Positions 1 through 12,928 of a stretch of 64,000 nt of DNA are shown here, piece by piece. The DNA is taken from contig NC_084599.1 of the NCBI RefSeq assembly GCF_033807715.1, positions 25,972,125-26,036,124 of the forward strand, read 5' to 3'. This DNA is from Cololabis saira (Eukaryota; Chordata; Actinopteri; Beloniformes; Belonidae). Below the pieces are notes generated by a model. It ran no database searches and was not told the DNA's origin. It worked only from the letters and a program-made list of their open reading frames with translations. A program made the translations under genes and the position numbers. Each line of letters starts with the position of its first letter. Within the stretch, counting starts at the first letter, position 1.

Positions 1-1059
1 GTGTGTAAAAACATCATTTTTAGAGTAAGAAGTTATTGAATGTTTTAGATAAACATGGTGCATAAAAATGACAACATTTCTTCCTCTTATATGTGGTGAA
101 GTAGAGGCACTGGCTCAATACCTGTATATCATTCAGTACCATGAAGGATAAGATGTGGTATGAGCTGCATTTTGATTTGCTTTCAGGTTTAATAAACCAG
201 TTTTCTTTGGGTAAAATACCTCCAGGAAATGTGCTTATTTTGTATTTATACATATATTCTGTATAAACCCATGTGTGAGTGGGATACAACGTACTTTTCT
301 CTTTTACCCATTCATACATAAATCTATCCACTCCACGTATTATTCTTTACAAACACAGCTCATGAACATATGGAGGGCAATGTGGAGTTTAGTTTTAAAC
401 ATGAAGGCACCATCTAATCAGTGAAGCTTGTTACTATGTTACTATGACTTTCATGAAAACAGTTTTGACTCACTGCCTAAGTATCAAGTGATAACCACAC
501 ACATACCGTATATACATTGGCCCCATTTTCATTCTTTCTGCAGATAGTCTGAGGCCAGTAGGGCTGAACCACAATTAAATGTCAGGATATTTGTTCATGT
601 GGCCATTCAGATTGTAGTTTTAGTATTGTCCTTTTTTTGTTTTGTTTTTTAGCTTCCACAGTCACCGTGTGCTGTGAACCTCACCTGCTGAAAAGCTTCT
701 GCCGATCTGAGCTGTTAAACAAAACAGCATGTGTGCTACACTTTAAATGGTGTGATGAGAAGTTGGCAAATGATAAACTCCTCTCCTATCACATTTATCA
801 CAAAGGAAGATTTTCTTCACTGGCGTACAAGTCATGTGTCATGTATTGCACTTCTGTGGCAGACTCTCCTCAAATGTGGACCTCACTCCTCTGATGTTGT
901 GTGAACCACACTCACTTGGTCACAACTGTGTGGGCAGGTTCCACGTGTCATACAACGTACTACAAGCCACAAAACAGTCCTTTATTGTTATTTTTTAAAA
1001 CTATATTGGTGATAATGAGCAATAAAACAAGCACACTGGGATTGATTGATATTTCACAT
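1..1059. other. Non-coding stretch, nothing recognised
   Basis: AT-rich sequence with only short chance ORFs (the longest 103 codons, antisense, with no recognisable motif). No terminal repeats, tRNA-like boxes or tandem repeats were seen. Confidence 0.5.
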
Positions 1060-1357
1060 CAAGAAGGTTCCTGGTTCCTGGCAGGGGGGTTTCTAGAGTT
1101 TGCATGTTCTCCCTGTGCTTCTGTAGGTTTTCTCCAGGTACTCCGGTGCCTAAAATCCAAAATCATGTATTTAAGGTTAAATGGTGATTATAAATTGACA
1201 AGAGTGAGTGTAACTGTGTGGCTGTTTATGCAGCCCTATGATGGACTGGTGACCGGTCAAAAGGTCAATCCCTGCATTCTGCCCAAAGAGAGCTGGGAAA
1301 GGCTCCAGCAGATCCCCTGACCCACGAGAGGAATACATGGGTATATTTAATGGATGG
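1060..1357 (+). repeat. L2/Maui-like LINE 3' end
   Basis: Matches, from memory, the fish L2-type 3' untranslated consensus in order: a 'gtttgcatgttctccctgtg' block near 1096, a 'ctccaggtactccgg' block near 1131, 'gatggactggtgaccggtc' near 1240, 'gctgggaaaggctccagca' near 1292, and a terminal 'aatggatgga' near 1348. The 3' end points right, so the insertion is in plus orientation. Only the terminal ~300 bp are present, as in most 5'-truncated LINE copies. The 139-codon ORF across it is incidental. Several substitutions and small gaps indicate an old copy. Confidence 0.8.
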
Positions 1358-1489
1358 ACTTATTTATATGCAGAAATAATTGTTTTTACAACCTGCTGTC
1401 AAGTGTTTTCAGCATTTGTTCTCACCCAGGCAGCATGGTCCCAAGGAGAGGGACATAAAACTGTTTTCTCATCACACAAACCAATTTCA

Positions 1490-1580
1490 ATTCAGTCAGG
1501 TTCAATTCAGTTCAGTTCTATTTATTGGTATATTGTCAATTCACAACAAAAAGTCAGTTGGGGGTATTTAACAGATGAAT
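1490..1580 (-). repeat. Fragment of fish LINE 3' region (antisense)
   Basis: The run 'ttcaattcagttcagttc' followed by 'tatttattggtat' and 'gtcaattcacaac' resembles the opening of the antisense LINE repeat seen more fully at 27095 and near 58981. Only this short piece is visible and it is degenerate. Confidence 0.4.
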
Positions 1581-2840
1581 ACTTTTATTACCCTTCTCTC
1601 ACTGTGTCAGTGTACAAAACCCATTGATCCCCACTGAAATGTAAAGACGATAAACCTTAGAAATCAAGACACAAATATACTGCTGTTATAGTCAACATCT
1701 CCCAACATCACTGTTTACAAAATGTGTTGTCTCACATGAATGTCACCCAAAGCAACCAGTAAAGGGTACTTATTGATTTCAGCTTTTGTTACTTTAAGTT
1801 TTTCAAACACAAATATATACTGTATAGCTTGGAAAAATAGCCTCACTTGTAATTATAATTTTGCAAATCTCTCAAGATTCCACCTGCTTCCCAAGATAAA
1901 GCCCTTGTGCTGAAGCTGTTTATTTTGCCAACTGACCCCTTTGACTTCATTAACCCACTGACACCTGATGCAGCACACTGGAATATCTTGCTCCATGATT
2001 TGAGGGCACTGGGGTCTCAATAGATTACAAAGGTGAATAATTGCAGGGCACTGCAGGCTATTTGCAGCTATCAGAGCACTGCAGATGGAAAGATGTGGGG
2101 CTACTGTGCTTGCATAAAGGCCAGGTCTGCTTGAGCACCACAACCATTACAGCACAGTGCGAGACCTGTTTAACTGGATTGGAACTTGGCTTTATCCCAG
2201 ATCTTGTGGTAAATATCTGTTAAGGCATTGCTCTCATGCTGAAATTCACATCATATGCTGTGGGTACATTTTCTTAGTTAATTCTAGGTTCATCTTAGTT
2301 GTTGTCCCTTTATAGTTCAAATTCACTTTTAAATGATTTAATATATGCTGCATGTTTCACATGTTTGCTCATTATGGTGGGCTTTTGGCAGCTCAGACTG
2401 GTAGCAGCTAAACCGCCTTTGCAGTCTTTGCATTAATTTGCATCAATATTAGTCATAAAATGCTGTTGAGCAAATTTTCTTGTGGTAATGTATAGCCTGA
2501 CCTTCCTTGATGCATGTGTCCAAAGGGATGACTTTAATTCTGCTTTAAGCTGGGATGTGGCCTTGAAGATGTCTTTCAGGGCATTTTCTTGTAAGGTTGT
2601 ATTATAATGAAGTCAACTGTAAGAGAGCAGAGGAGGCCTGACTTGCAAGAGAGCATGTGTTTCTCAGTAATCCTACCTTACTGATTAAGTCCTAAAACTT
2701 TAACATTTACGTTTGTTTTCTAGATTTCAGTATTAAGCTCATCATGCCGTCCGAACATGGTAACCTGATGCTTCACCGCTCCCTTCTGCATCTTCAACCA
2801 CCCAAATGTCCCTGCAGTGGGGATCGAACCATGTCACAAA
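1581..2840. other. Non-coding stretch with one tRNA-type B box
   Basis: No gene recognised. On the minus strand at about 2822-2832 there is a perfect RNA polymerase III B-box-like string (GGTTCGATCCC), directly abutting the MITE at 2841. No cloverleaf could be drawn around it. It more likely belongs to a degenerate SINE or LINE piece than to a tRNA gene. Confidence 0.4.
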
Positions 2841-3348
2841 TGCCACTTTTCCACTAGTTTCGCCTGAGCCGGCTCCATCCGTGTGTTTTTGCACAGCCAG
2901 ATGAGAAGTGGGGGGGGGGGGGGTGAATCTGCTGTGACGTACTCGATTGCCTTTGTTTGTGTCGGCGGAGATGAGAAATCAGCTGGAGCCGCGAGCGGCT
3001 GAGAAAAAAACAGCCCGTCTACATCCCTTTTTTTATGAACATCTGCACCTCAGAGTTGGATCACCAAACAGACGTTTGTGCTGTATAATAAAATCGCCGC
3101 GAGCCGCGAGTCGCCTCGCGCTGACTCCCGCTTCCTGATTCAAACGTTCGATGGCCCCGCCCCCCGACCAATCACTGGCGCGGAGGGTGGTGACGTCGGA
3201 AATAGTCCCTGCTCAGCCCTGATAGAACCTCGCCAGAATGGTTACAGAAAAATGTATCGGCTTGGAGCGGCTCTACCCGTCTCAGCCCGAGTGCAAAAGC
3301 GCAAAGCGGGTAGAACCGAGGTGAAGCGAGACTAGTGCAAAAGGGCCA
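2841..3348. mobile_element. GC-rich MITE with degenerate terminal inverted repeats
   Basis: The left end (tgccacttttccactagttt) and the reverse complement of the right end (tggcccttttgcactagtct) match at 16 of 20 positions. The inner parts, rich in 'cggctc'/'cggttc', also correspond. The 508-bp interior has many CpG dinucleotides, a G16 run near 2910 and a CRE-like TGACGTC at 3191. No transposase coding is present. I could not define a clean target-site duplication, so the superfamily is open; Harbinger-like is my best guess from the end sequence. Confidence 0.65.
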
Positions 3349-3937
3349 ATAGAGACATAATTTGTTGAAAAAAAGTTTATGAAAATGCGACAATACACCA
3401 GTATGCAGGTGTTAAGTAAAGAAAAGAAAAAGGCTTTATGTCTTTCAGCAAAGCTCATATACATTTATACATAGAGCTTACGGTAATGTGAAAGGATACA
3501 TGGAATCTGGGAAAATCTCAGTGCTTAAAAGCATGGGCTGGATACTGGATATGTTTGACGTTTGGGCTCTCGGGTGACACCGCAAGAGAAACCATAATGA
3601 CATTATGATCCGTCACCCAACATAATCTGCCACTGCACCTGGAAATGTAGCCCGAAATGGAATTGAATCAAATTAAACTGATGTGAATGATGCTTTGTGT
3701 AATCCCCAAGGGAGATATTTTATTGTTGCAGTACATATTTTAGAAAGTAAGAAAAAAAAAGAAAAGAAAAGGAGGAAGCACTACATCAACCTATTCTGCT
3801 GAGTTGTCTGGACATGAGATTATCTCAAATGGACAGAAAGACAGTGTGCTTTTGTCCTGTGGTAAAATAAATGTTAGATTCTATGTGCAAATGTTGAGAA
3901 AGACCATCCTAGACCATCCAGCTAGAGCTTAAAAAGC
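3349..3937. other. Non-coding, A-rich in part
   Basis: Contains an A/G-rich run near 3748-3772. No gene or terminal repeats were seen. Confidence 0.4.
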
Positions 3938-4060
3938 CAGCGTCTGTGGCGGTATGGGGGTGTATCGGTGCTCCGCGGTATGGATGATTAACATATGTTT
4001 AATGTACCATTGATGCAGAGGCGTGTTTTGGAATTTTTGAAGACACATATGCAATATTCA
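3938..4060 (+). pseudogene. Tc1/mariner-like transposase fragment (relic)
   Basis: The nucleotide strings 'ccagcgtctgtggcggtatg', 'ggggtgtatcggtgc' and 'gtaccattgatgcagag' match, from memory, the part of fish Tc1-like transposase genes that encodes the VMVWG-type segment and the region following it. A frame slip falls right inside the VMVWG block, so no continuous ORF survives. No inverted repeats were found around it. The assignment rests on nucleotide pattern only. Confidence 0.5.
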
Positions 4061-4198
4061 TTATGCAGGACTTATATCATGGCTTGGTAGAAACAAAGAA
4101 TGAGTGCCTCCTATTGAAACTATATGGTGCGTCATCAAGAGCAAAATGAGAAGAATATGACTGCAGACTGTTGAACAACTGAAGCCCAGAATTCTGCA

Positions 4199-4199
<1 letters not shown>

Positions 4200-4236
<37 letters not shown>
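4200..4236. repeat. (AC)n microsatellite
   Basis: About 18 uninterrupted AC units, followed by a short degenerate TA/TG tract to about 4260. Confidence 0.97.
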
Positions 4237-4239
<3 letters not shown>

Positions 4240-5479
4240 TATATATGTATATACAGTATATAGGCCTATATGAAATATATCTCTTCACATTATTCTGTTC
4301 AGTTCAATATGTTTTATTAATGAATCAATAAGATTATCCTGTATTCATTTATTAGTACAGCTTCTCAGCTTCTTGATTGGTTGGACTAAACTGAAATGAA
4401 GTGGACATTACGATAGTCTTAAACTGAGTATTTTTATGTACTAATATTGATGTAATTATTCATTATCACTGTTATTGAACCTGATGTTGTTACACTGGTG
4501 GGTGAATGGCTGGCTATTATTTCTGCAACATTTGCTGCACGTGAAAACGCCTTAAATCTGCTGTGACCTCAGCCTTACACGGCCCACATGAAGTGAATGT
4601 GACGGCAGCAGATTTGACCCTGGCGGCCTGTGTGGCCAGCTTTGTTGTGGTCAGCGCTGACAAATCAAAGTTCTCTGTTAAGTCTGTGGTTCACAAGGTC
4701 GAGGCCTTGACTGAGGTTACTCTCTCATTGGATTAAGACGGCAGAACAGTCTCCTTGTTTTTCAAAAACGGATGGTGTGCTAATCTGAGAGACCCCCTTG
4801 TGATCTTGTGACCACAGTTTTAGGGTTGACGTAGCAAGCCACTGCTGATTGAAATAATTTTAGGCTCACCACCTTTTGCAAAAGTATTACAACTGCTTCC
4901 CCTGCTGAGTTGTTTTCATTTGTAAACAAAAAAATGACACTCTGAAGGTCACTGGGAAAATTTGTCCATTTTTTTTCTGTTTTCTATATTGGACATGGTT
5001 AAGTATATACAGGGTAATAAAATGAAGCATAAAACATTTACACATGTGATCATTTACACACAAATTAGAAATACACCATTATAACTATATACATTATGAG
5101 ATCTTAACGGTAAGTACAGGGACCACATGTTCCCACTGGCAGAAGTGTCACAGTCGGGTTCTTGTGGTTCTCCTCAAGGTCAACTAGTAGAGTTTTTAGA
5201 AGTTGAGGACTTTAAAGAGATGCATGTTTAGTTAGATTTGTGAGATTATGAATTTACACAAAGGTTTTGGGGTCACCTGGACACCTGGCAGTAAATATGA
5301 CTGGTTTACTTGTATCTTTCTTCCATCATTGATGACTTAACGTTCAAGTACACTACAGATTTGTGTCCACTCGTCATGTTTTATTTTATTTTGAAAAATT
5401 GATGCCGTTCTGTGTCTGACTTCATGCAAGTTTGATCCGCCTTGCGTAAAGTGGTGCAACTTCACCACGGCTGAGGCAC
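4237..5479. other. Non-coding stretch, nothing recognised
   Basis: AT-rich. No ORF, tandem repeat or paired terminal repeat was seen. Confidence 0.45.
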
Positions 5480-5800
5480 CAAGAGAGAGTCAGCACATAT
5501 CCTGAGCAGAGGAGATTGGAGGGTGGCTTCTGGGGTGCTTCTGAACCCTGTCACAGTGCTTGCGGTGGGACCTCTCCCATTAACTAGAAGGACCTTGATT
5601 CACTATGGCTGGCGAGGCACAGTTTCCATGCTCATTAGAACCAAGAGGTCGTGTTGGTTTGAATGGTTTCTCCTCCAGACTGCATGTTTCAGCTCTTTCC
5701 ACAGATGTTCAAGAGAATTTAGATCAGGGCTCTTCAGAATAGTCTGATGTTTTGTTCTTGTAGCCACGTTTGGGTTTTTCTATCCCATGTCCTGCTACTG
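5480..5800 (-). mobile_element. Possible antisense Tc1-like relic
   Basis: The string 'cctccagactgcatgtttca' followed by 'gctctttccacagatgttca' and 'atttagatcagg' resembles the antisense of Tc1-like transposase genes (antisense of the region just before the catalytic core). The translation is broken and I could not find flanking inverted repeats. It could be another old dispersed repeat. Confidence 0.35.
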
Positions 5801-7768
5801 AGAACACGCTTTGACAATGCGCAGCACAAACAATATGGATAGTAGTAAGATAGTTCAAATGTCACTATGGTCTTTTTTTCATGTTTTTCTAGGGCTACAA
5901 CCTAATTTGTCTATGCATGTATAGTTTGACCTGTTTGAATGGAAAAAGAGTGAATAAACTTGTTTTCTTGTGTAAAGCATTCAAGTTATTTTTACAAAAC
6001 ATTCTCAGAATGGAGTTCGTTCACAGTGCATATTTAATTACCAATACAGTTCTATAGATAATTAATCTGTCGCTGCATAAGATGGTCAGTGCCACGATGT
6101 AGCATTATCTTCATGCAGACAAACATGTTGACTGGATGGCTGTACGTTCACAGCAGGGGCTGCAAAGATCCATCAACCTTTGTCATATTGCCATAATTTT
6201 TTTGAGTGACAGCAGAGATATGATAAGAGATGTGGTTGTGTGATTTGGATTCCCAGAGGCCACTAATGTCTTTGGGAGGAGCTAATCATGGCAGATTTGA
6301 CCAATGTCCTTCAATTGTTCTTGAGTGTATGAGTGTGGGGAAAAAAAAGAGAGTGGTAGAAAGACTTAAGTGAGGAACGGACATTGGAATGAAGACAAGG
6401 ACGAAGACAAAACTTAGGGGATACTTAACTTTCTTACCTCTTTGTTTTATTTCAAGTGTTACAATGCAATGTATGTATTGGTTCAGAACTTTCAAGCTCG
6501 TCTATGTGCCTCTGTGTTATAGATTGGAGCTGCATTTGTCCCTATGCTCTGCTGCTCTGTGCATGGGGTGGGGAGACACAACTTTATGGTTTGCATCATG
6601 TGTTGTTTGCACACATCTGTGTGCATCTGACCTGTGTTTTTTTCTGGGGGAGGAAAAAAGGAAAAGATTTGGTCCACTGGTGAAGGGCAACCTAATTCCT
6701 TCTCCTTTCCTGGGCTTGGTTCCCTTTGCTTCCAAGTGTGACTGCAATTTGCACACTGTCTTCACGTTCGTATTTACGACCTCTCTTGGCTTTACCGAAC
6801 AAAAGAGGGGATTGAAGGCAGAGGGATCCATTGGGCCCCATCAAACCCAGTTCTTCTCAGCACCACTTAATTGATGCCAGATCTTCTCAGAGGCCTATCC
6901 TAAATGCACTGGTGTGAAGGAGATCACTGCAAAAGAGCATGCTCTGTGCGTTTCTCAGAATTAAGCATTACCATGAAGGGTCCATTATGTCCCTTCAGTA
7001 CTGGGCCTGCTGCATGGAGACAGTCCCATAACACTTGGGTGCCCTAATGTGGGTCTGTATACTGTATGTGTGTGTGTTCATGTGCTTGATAGTACGTGCA
7101 AGCTTTCTCACAAGTGTCAGTGCCTCGCTGTGGTGTAAGTAAGTAGGGTGTTGACCCCATCTATCCCTGGGGAGCATATGGATGCAATCACACACAGTAA
7201 AAAAGAGAGAAAAATTCTAAGAGCTTGCATTAGAGGCAGGAGAGAAGAAAAACTTAGAAACAAAGAAAGAAAGCAAGAAGTGCAATAAAGTTTTGTCTGG
7301 ATTGTGTATCTGAAAGACAGAAAATCTCCCTAATTCCTTGGTCTTCCATCCTTTTTATGGATTTGCCAGTGGAGGGTTTTTGTTAACTCAAGCTGTGATG
7401 GTTTCCTCACCAGCTCTTGTTAAGAGAGCAAGGGATAATTGTGGTCACTTTGATTTTTTTCTTTTTAGACACGGCCAATAGCTAATTACCATGAAAACAG
7501 CTTAAAGCCATGCTTTTTCAGAATTATTGGAAACAATTATGTGTTGTGGTAGCATGTATCCCATATAATGAATGAGTGTTTACAGGGATCTGTTTTGTCA
7601 GTGAGCCCCAGCCCAGTTCACGAAGACAAGCGCTGCCATTTTACAATTTCTTAAACTAGGTATATGGATAATGTCAACATTTGTCAGGTGAAAGAACCTC
7701 CTCCACTTCTTCACATTGTGAGACTTTCTAAGGAATATTTAAGGTTAAAAGGTGATTTTTTTTTTTCT
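5801..7768. other. Non-coding stretch, nothing recognised
   Basis: Contains a 161-codon plus-strand ORF (6389-6874) and overlapping ORFs on both strands. None shows a domain, signal or codon pattern that I recognise, and open frames on both strands argue for chance. No repeats with paired ends were seen. Confidence 0.45.
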
Positions 7769-7850
7769 TAGGGGTGTCAAATTAGCGTGTTAATTGCGTT
7801 TTTTTTTTTTACCTTGTCTGCACACATATTAATGGTTAATACCATGCTGG
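7769..7850. mobile_element. hAT-like left terminus (orphan)
   Basis: The sequence 'taggggtgtcaaattagcg' followed by 'tgttaattgcg' resembles the left end of the hAT-like element at 28839 (tagggctgtcagtttagcg). No matching right end was found; to the right lies the GC-rich repeat and then AT-rich DNA with another 'ttaattgcgatttattaatt' string at 8376. This could be a hAT-like element disrupted by the GC-rich insertion, or a coincidental AT-rich match. Confidence 0.4.
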
Positions 7851-7855
7851 TAAAA

Positions 7856-8327
7856 ACCGAGACCAGAGGCCGACAAGGAAGAACCCGGAACCCAGGCCAC
7901 CAGCAACCCCACAGAGGGCAAGAAGAGGGCGGGAGGAAACCCACCACCAGCGAGGCCCGCCCCCCCCCAGCGGCAGCCGAGGCACGACACGGGAAGAAGC
8001 AGCCAGGGATCCCTCGGCGGTGGACCGCGACCCAGGCGAACCCCGGCCACCCGGTCCGGGCCGGACACGTGGCCAGGAGGCCCTCACCCTCCAGGCCAAC
8101 GACCCCCACCCGGCGAGGGGCCAGCCTGCCCGGGGAGACAGGGCCGCCCCAGCCACCGACGCGGGCAGGCGCACCCGCCCCCACACAAGCGGCCCTCCAG
8201 GACCAAAGGAGCGCCCCGCCGCACGGGCAGCGGAGGGGACCGGAGACGGGCCCGGAGAGAGGGAACCCCCCATCATGGCGATAACGGAGGGCCCCAGACC
8301 CAGGCATCCCCTTCATCCATCCATTCA
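7856..8327. repeat. GC-rich dispersed repeat, probably retroelement-derived
   Basis: About 470 bp of strikingly GC-rich sequence in an AT-rich window, with sharp edges. It is rich in CCC/GGG runs, and its low stop-codon frequency explains ORFs of up to 197 codons on both strands. It ends with 'ccatccattcacccatcc' and an (ATA)n tail, an arrangement typical of the 3' end of a plus-strand retroposon. I recall similar GC-rich blocks dispersed in percomorph genomes but cannot name the family. The ORFs are compositional artefacts. Confidence 0.6.
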
Positions 8328-8339
8328 CCCATCCGATTC

Positions 8340-8367
8340 CTATAATAATAATAATAATAATAATAAC
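8340..8367. repeat. (ATA)n microsatellite / retroposon tail
   Basis: Nine uninterrupted ATA/AAT units directly downstream of the GC-rich repeat. Confidence 0.9.
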
Positions 8368-8399
8368 CATCTTTTTAATTGCGATTTATTAATTACAGG

Positions 8400-11300
8400 C
8401 ATACAGTATTTAGCACGTTATTGCTAGATTTTCCTAGCTTTAACCAAGTAGCTTTGATGCATAAACCTAACCAGCTATGTTGCATACAGTAGAGTTAGTG
8501 AGAAAAAAAGTTGTTTGGGGCCTGAACCAATATCAGTTCTGTTACTGAAATCTAACCGTGGTTATCTTTCCCCCTCTACACAAACAAACAAAGAAACAGC
8601 CAATCAACCAATCAATCAATCAAGTTATTATTTCTTATGGTATTTTGAAAGAAACACAGTGTGCAGTAAAAGAGAATACATTCTTCCAGCAAATATATGT
8701 TGAGCTAAACTCAGAAGTGCAAATGATTTGCTCCAGTTTCATTGAGATTTTTCATCTATAAATTCATGGCAACATTATTCTTAATTGGGACTCTTTCTGT
8801 CATGTTGTCATACACACAGAGGCTGATATCCACTGGTGTGATCATGTTCATTTAGTCTGATAAACATCTCATGGCTTTCAGAGTCCATTACTTGCAATTT
8901 ACTTCTCCCCCTGGCAGGAGGACACTGGCAAGAGGCAATTCTTATAAAGGTTACCTCACTTGCTTGTTCACGGCTGCAGGCTTCAGTTTACCAGAGAGAG
9001 ATGTTGTTAGTCTAAATGGCTAAGTAATCACCAGAGATACCTTCATTAGTGTATCAGTGTAAACATACCTAAAAGCAATTTAGACTTTGAGATTCATTTT
9101 CTTATATTAGACTAAATCTAAACTAACTATTGCAAATTACATTTGAAAGTGTAAAATAGTCAAAATACCTCAGAGTTTTTCCTTATTTGTGATTATTCAG
9201 CACAATATCATGATTGAGCATACATTACCTGCAGTCGTGTTCTTTTCAATCTAATTAAATTTTCTATTTCTAGGTTTTCAGATCACATTTGTAACTTTAT
9301 CTGGACAAGCAAATGTAAACCATTGAACTACATTAACTCATAGGACCTCTTAAAGTGACTTTAAGGCTGTAAGTCAGGGTTTGTAAAGAAAATCAATGAT
9401 GCTAATTAGTGTTCCAGAGGCAGAGTTTGCTGTGTGTTTATTACTTGAAACTAAATGCCAAGGGATTAGGGTGGACTTGCCTCACAGACTCTGGAGGTAG
9501 AGCAGCTATTAATTAGAGAGCCGTGTGTGTGTTTGTCCGTGGAAGTTTGTGTTTGATTGCACATGTGGGTCTGTCTGAGTCTTCCATGTACCATAATATG
9601 TGCCTCAGTCTTCTTTCTTAAAAAAAAAAAGGAAAGCCAAAGAAAAAAAGCAGAACCCAATAAACACTACACAACGCCCAGCTCTTCTCACGCATTTTCT
9701 CCTCTTGATGCATTGCAAACATTTACCTGTCAAAACAGTGGGGTCAAGCAGGATGTTCTCCAAGGCACTGCTCAGTAGGAGAAATGTGTTTATATATGTG
9801 ATTATCACTTTGACCCCTCACCCTACACTGAGCCATTTGTAATACAAACGAAAGAAGGCACCCTGTAGATTTTGTGGCGCTTCATGTGGCACCTCTCACG
9901 AGTAAATAGGGTAGTGCTCGACTTCTTTCGAAGCACCTTACCACTTTGGAGGTCACATGTTTCCCATTGAGAGCAGTTTACTTCCATCGGGACATATTTC
10001 CGTAAGCCTTTGATTCAAACCAGAAACAAACGAGGGTCTCCCGCTCTCCCTCTCTATTTCTGGTATGCTCCTTTTCTAAACCCTCCATCCTGAAATGATT
10101 TCCATCAGCAAGAATTTCTGTGCTTTTTTTTTCATCCTGATATCTCCGTAGACTCCCAAAAAAGGTGCACTGAAGGTTATTTTTACACTTCGTTATAACT
10201 AATGGACCCCGAAAGCATGACATGTGTGGCGTTGCAGGACTGGCAATGAGAGGAGGCATGTTTGCTTCACAGAGTAGGGTTGGGTTTACATATTTATTCC
10301 TGCTTGCTCAAAACCAGCCTGTATTTAAATCAGGCTTGGATTTCACATGCTGCTTCACATGACCATCTGTCTGTCCATTCGAATTTGAGAAGCTATAATC
10401 ATCCAAAAGTTTGACAGATTTGATAACGTTTCTTTAATGAAATGCGATGTAGTCAGATATGTACTTCAAAAGTATCTCTTTCATTCACAGGACTCTTTTT
10501 TGTTTTCTATTGCCTGTCATAGCAATGAGCCTCAGGCTTACTTTATTATGAATATACCTTTCTTTAAAGTTGAACTACATTATAGCAATTGGAAAACCTA
10601 CATATGCAACAATATTTACACTTTTGTATAGCACTTTTTCAAAGGACACGTCACACCCAACACCTATAACTTTGAAAATAATATCATCCAAGGATATTTA
10701 TTTTTGCATGCAAATGCTTCCATGAATTTCTCCTACTGTTCACATGCATTCTTCATGCAAACCTTTATCTAAAACTAGGTGTTTTTGAGCATGTCAATTG
10801 TTAGTCAATTGGTATTCAATTTGCACAGTTCCTAGAAAGAATGCACAGCTTTCTGATACAGTGAAGATAATATTGAGTTTGTGAAACGCATGAGCTTGCA
10901 GATTGTAAAAATGAATGACTTGAGAGAAAATCCTTGCCTCAGCCAAAATCCCATTATTTTTTTTCTTCTTAGTTTGGATTATGTAATGAAATGAATGTTG
11001 AATAAACTGCGTTTAACAACAAATTAGAACTTATGTAAATGTATACATACATAGTTACAACATCTTATTTAAAAAACAAAAGTGCACTGCAAATGTTTCT
11101 CTTCAGTTTAAATCGTTTTCTATTGATCCTAGAGTAAATCGAGACATTTCAAGACATACTGTAGTGTCTGATTAGTCTCAGTCAGACTGGTTGTTACGCG
11201 TACGTCACACTGGAAACGCGCGGTTAATGTCTGATTGGGTTTATTTGTGAATGGAGCTAGTAATTGTCAGTGCTGGTGATGTTTGTTGCTTCATTCTCCT

Positions 11301-12344
11301 CTCTGCACTCCTGTATATTTGTTTGGAGTCTTCTGTCAGAAGATCCGTCGACGAACACGGATGAATTACACCAGCATTAACAGCGTGGCCTCATCTGCAA
11401 ACCTCAGTGCACCAAAAACAAAGCACTGCAATTAGAGGCATTTTTTGCATCATTTACTGCTTCCCATGGCCTCCTGTAAGAGGAAACATTTGCTATGGAC
11501 AAACTCCTGTTTTCTATTATGATGGAAGAGCAACTGCAGACAATGTTTATGCATGACTCTCTCGACACTGTCCGGAGTTCTGCAATGAAAAAGGGCAACG
11601 GAGACGAGGCTTAAAAAAATAAAAATCTACCAGCTCTGAGTCCACCAGTATTTGCCGTTTTTTTTTAAAAGGGCAAACATTCCATGTGTACACAACAAAC
11701 CTCACCTAAAAAAAAAAAAAGATAGAAACTGATATCTGAAAATCTGTAGTCACCGGCATAGAATCACAATCTGCACAATTGGATTTCAGAGCTGTTGTTG
11801 GTGCATCAACAATTTGCAAAACAACGTAGCTTTGGAGGGTAATTTTCATAAAATGTTGTCTGGCAATATTTATTTTGAAGAGCAAGACTTCTAGAATCTT
11901 GTCCTGCAAGACTTCTCTTCAAGACAAAGAAGAAAAAGATACCACCTTTTAGTTTTAGACAAATTATTATTGTTTTTATTACACTTGCACAGAACTGGAC
12001 TATCGGCACGTCTGAAAAACCACCTCATGAAGGTGTAAAAAGGTTATTGCAACATTTGATAGTTTAAAAAAAAATTCTATGTGTTTCATTTGCAGGTTTT
12101 TCTTTTGGAATATTTACATTTTGTGCAATTCTTGTGGCAATGGAAACTTCCTAACTGGTCAGAAATGTTTTCAAATCATCAAAATAACATTTGGTCTAGC
12201 TGCTTTGAGTTAGAGTTTTAAAACTCCCTTTTAATGTCGGTCCATGGTCTTACGTTTTCCAAGAGCAGCTAAGGAGGTGTCTTGATGTCTCTTTGCATTT
12301 ACATTTGACTCATTCTTGAAAGAGAAACTTTTGATTTCCTTTAA
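8400..12344. other. Non-coding stretch, nothing recognised
   Basis: AT-rich with homopolymer tracts. A small open frame near 11490-11612 (plus strand, ATG at 11494, about 39 codons) lies in somewhat higher-complexity sequence, but I recognise no family. No terminal repeats were found, and no RNA gene was seen. Confidence 0.45.
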
Positions 12345-12928
12345 AGGTATTGTGACATCATTTTTAACATGCTTTTAACACTATTAAAAGTCTTGGCCAA
12401 CATCCCTCAAATGTGTCTAAAAGAGTGTAACAAGAAAAACTTCACTCTAGTACTCTTTTCCTGGCTTTTTATTACAGTGTTTTTTTGCGCCGTGAAAAAT
12501 GCTTCCTTTTTCCCCTTTCCTGTCAATCATTGCTCCGCTCCTCCTCCCAACCTCCTCCAACCAACCGCTACACACTTCTGCCGTCTCAACACACACGCGC
12601 GCACACCGACCACAAACACCGACACACAGCCCAGACAGGGCGACTAGAGCCCGGGATGAAGTCCAACCGGGACCAGAGGACCGGGACCGCAGCTCCCCGC
12701 GAGCAATACGCTCACAGCGGCGTCGGAGAGTTAAAGCCGGGAGCGACAGGCGAAGCATGCACGGAAAAGGAGCAGGGCGAAGCAGACAGTCCACAGCAAA
12801 CAATCATAAAAATAAAGGCATGCAAGCAACAGTGTCCCCTTATCTTAAGTCCAGTCAGTGGCCGCGGGTCTTCTTAGCAGTTTTCCTCCGGTGATTAGAA
12901 CAAAAGAGGCTCTAACAGCTCTGTGTTA

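Noticed and set aside
2822..2832. tRNA gene on the minus strand (perfect B box)
   Set aside because: No A box at proper distance and no cloverleaf; more likely a SINE/LINE remnant cut by the MITE.
6389..6874. 161-codon plus-strand ORF
   Set aside because: No recognisable motif, with open frames on the opposite strand; treated as chance.
7777..8370. 197-codon antisense ORF and several overlapping ORFs
   Set aside because: They lie in a GC-rich repeat where stop codons are rare on both strands; no domain is seen and frames overlap on both strands.
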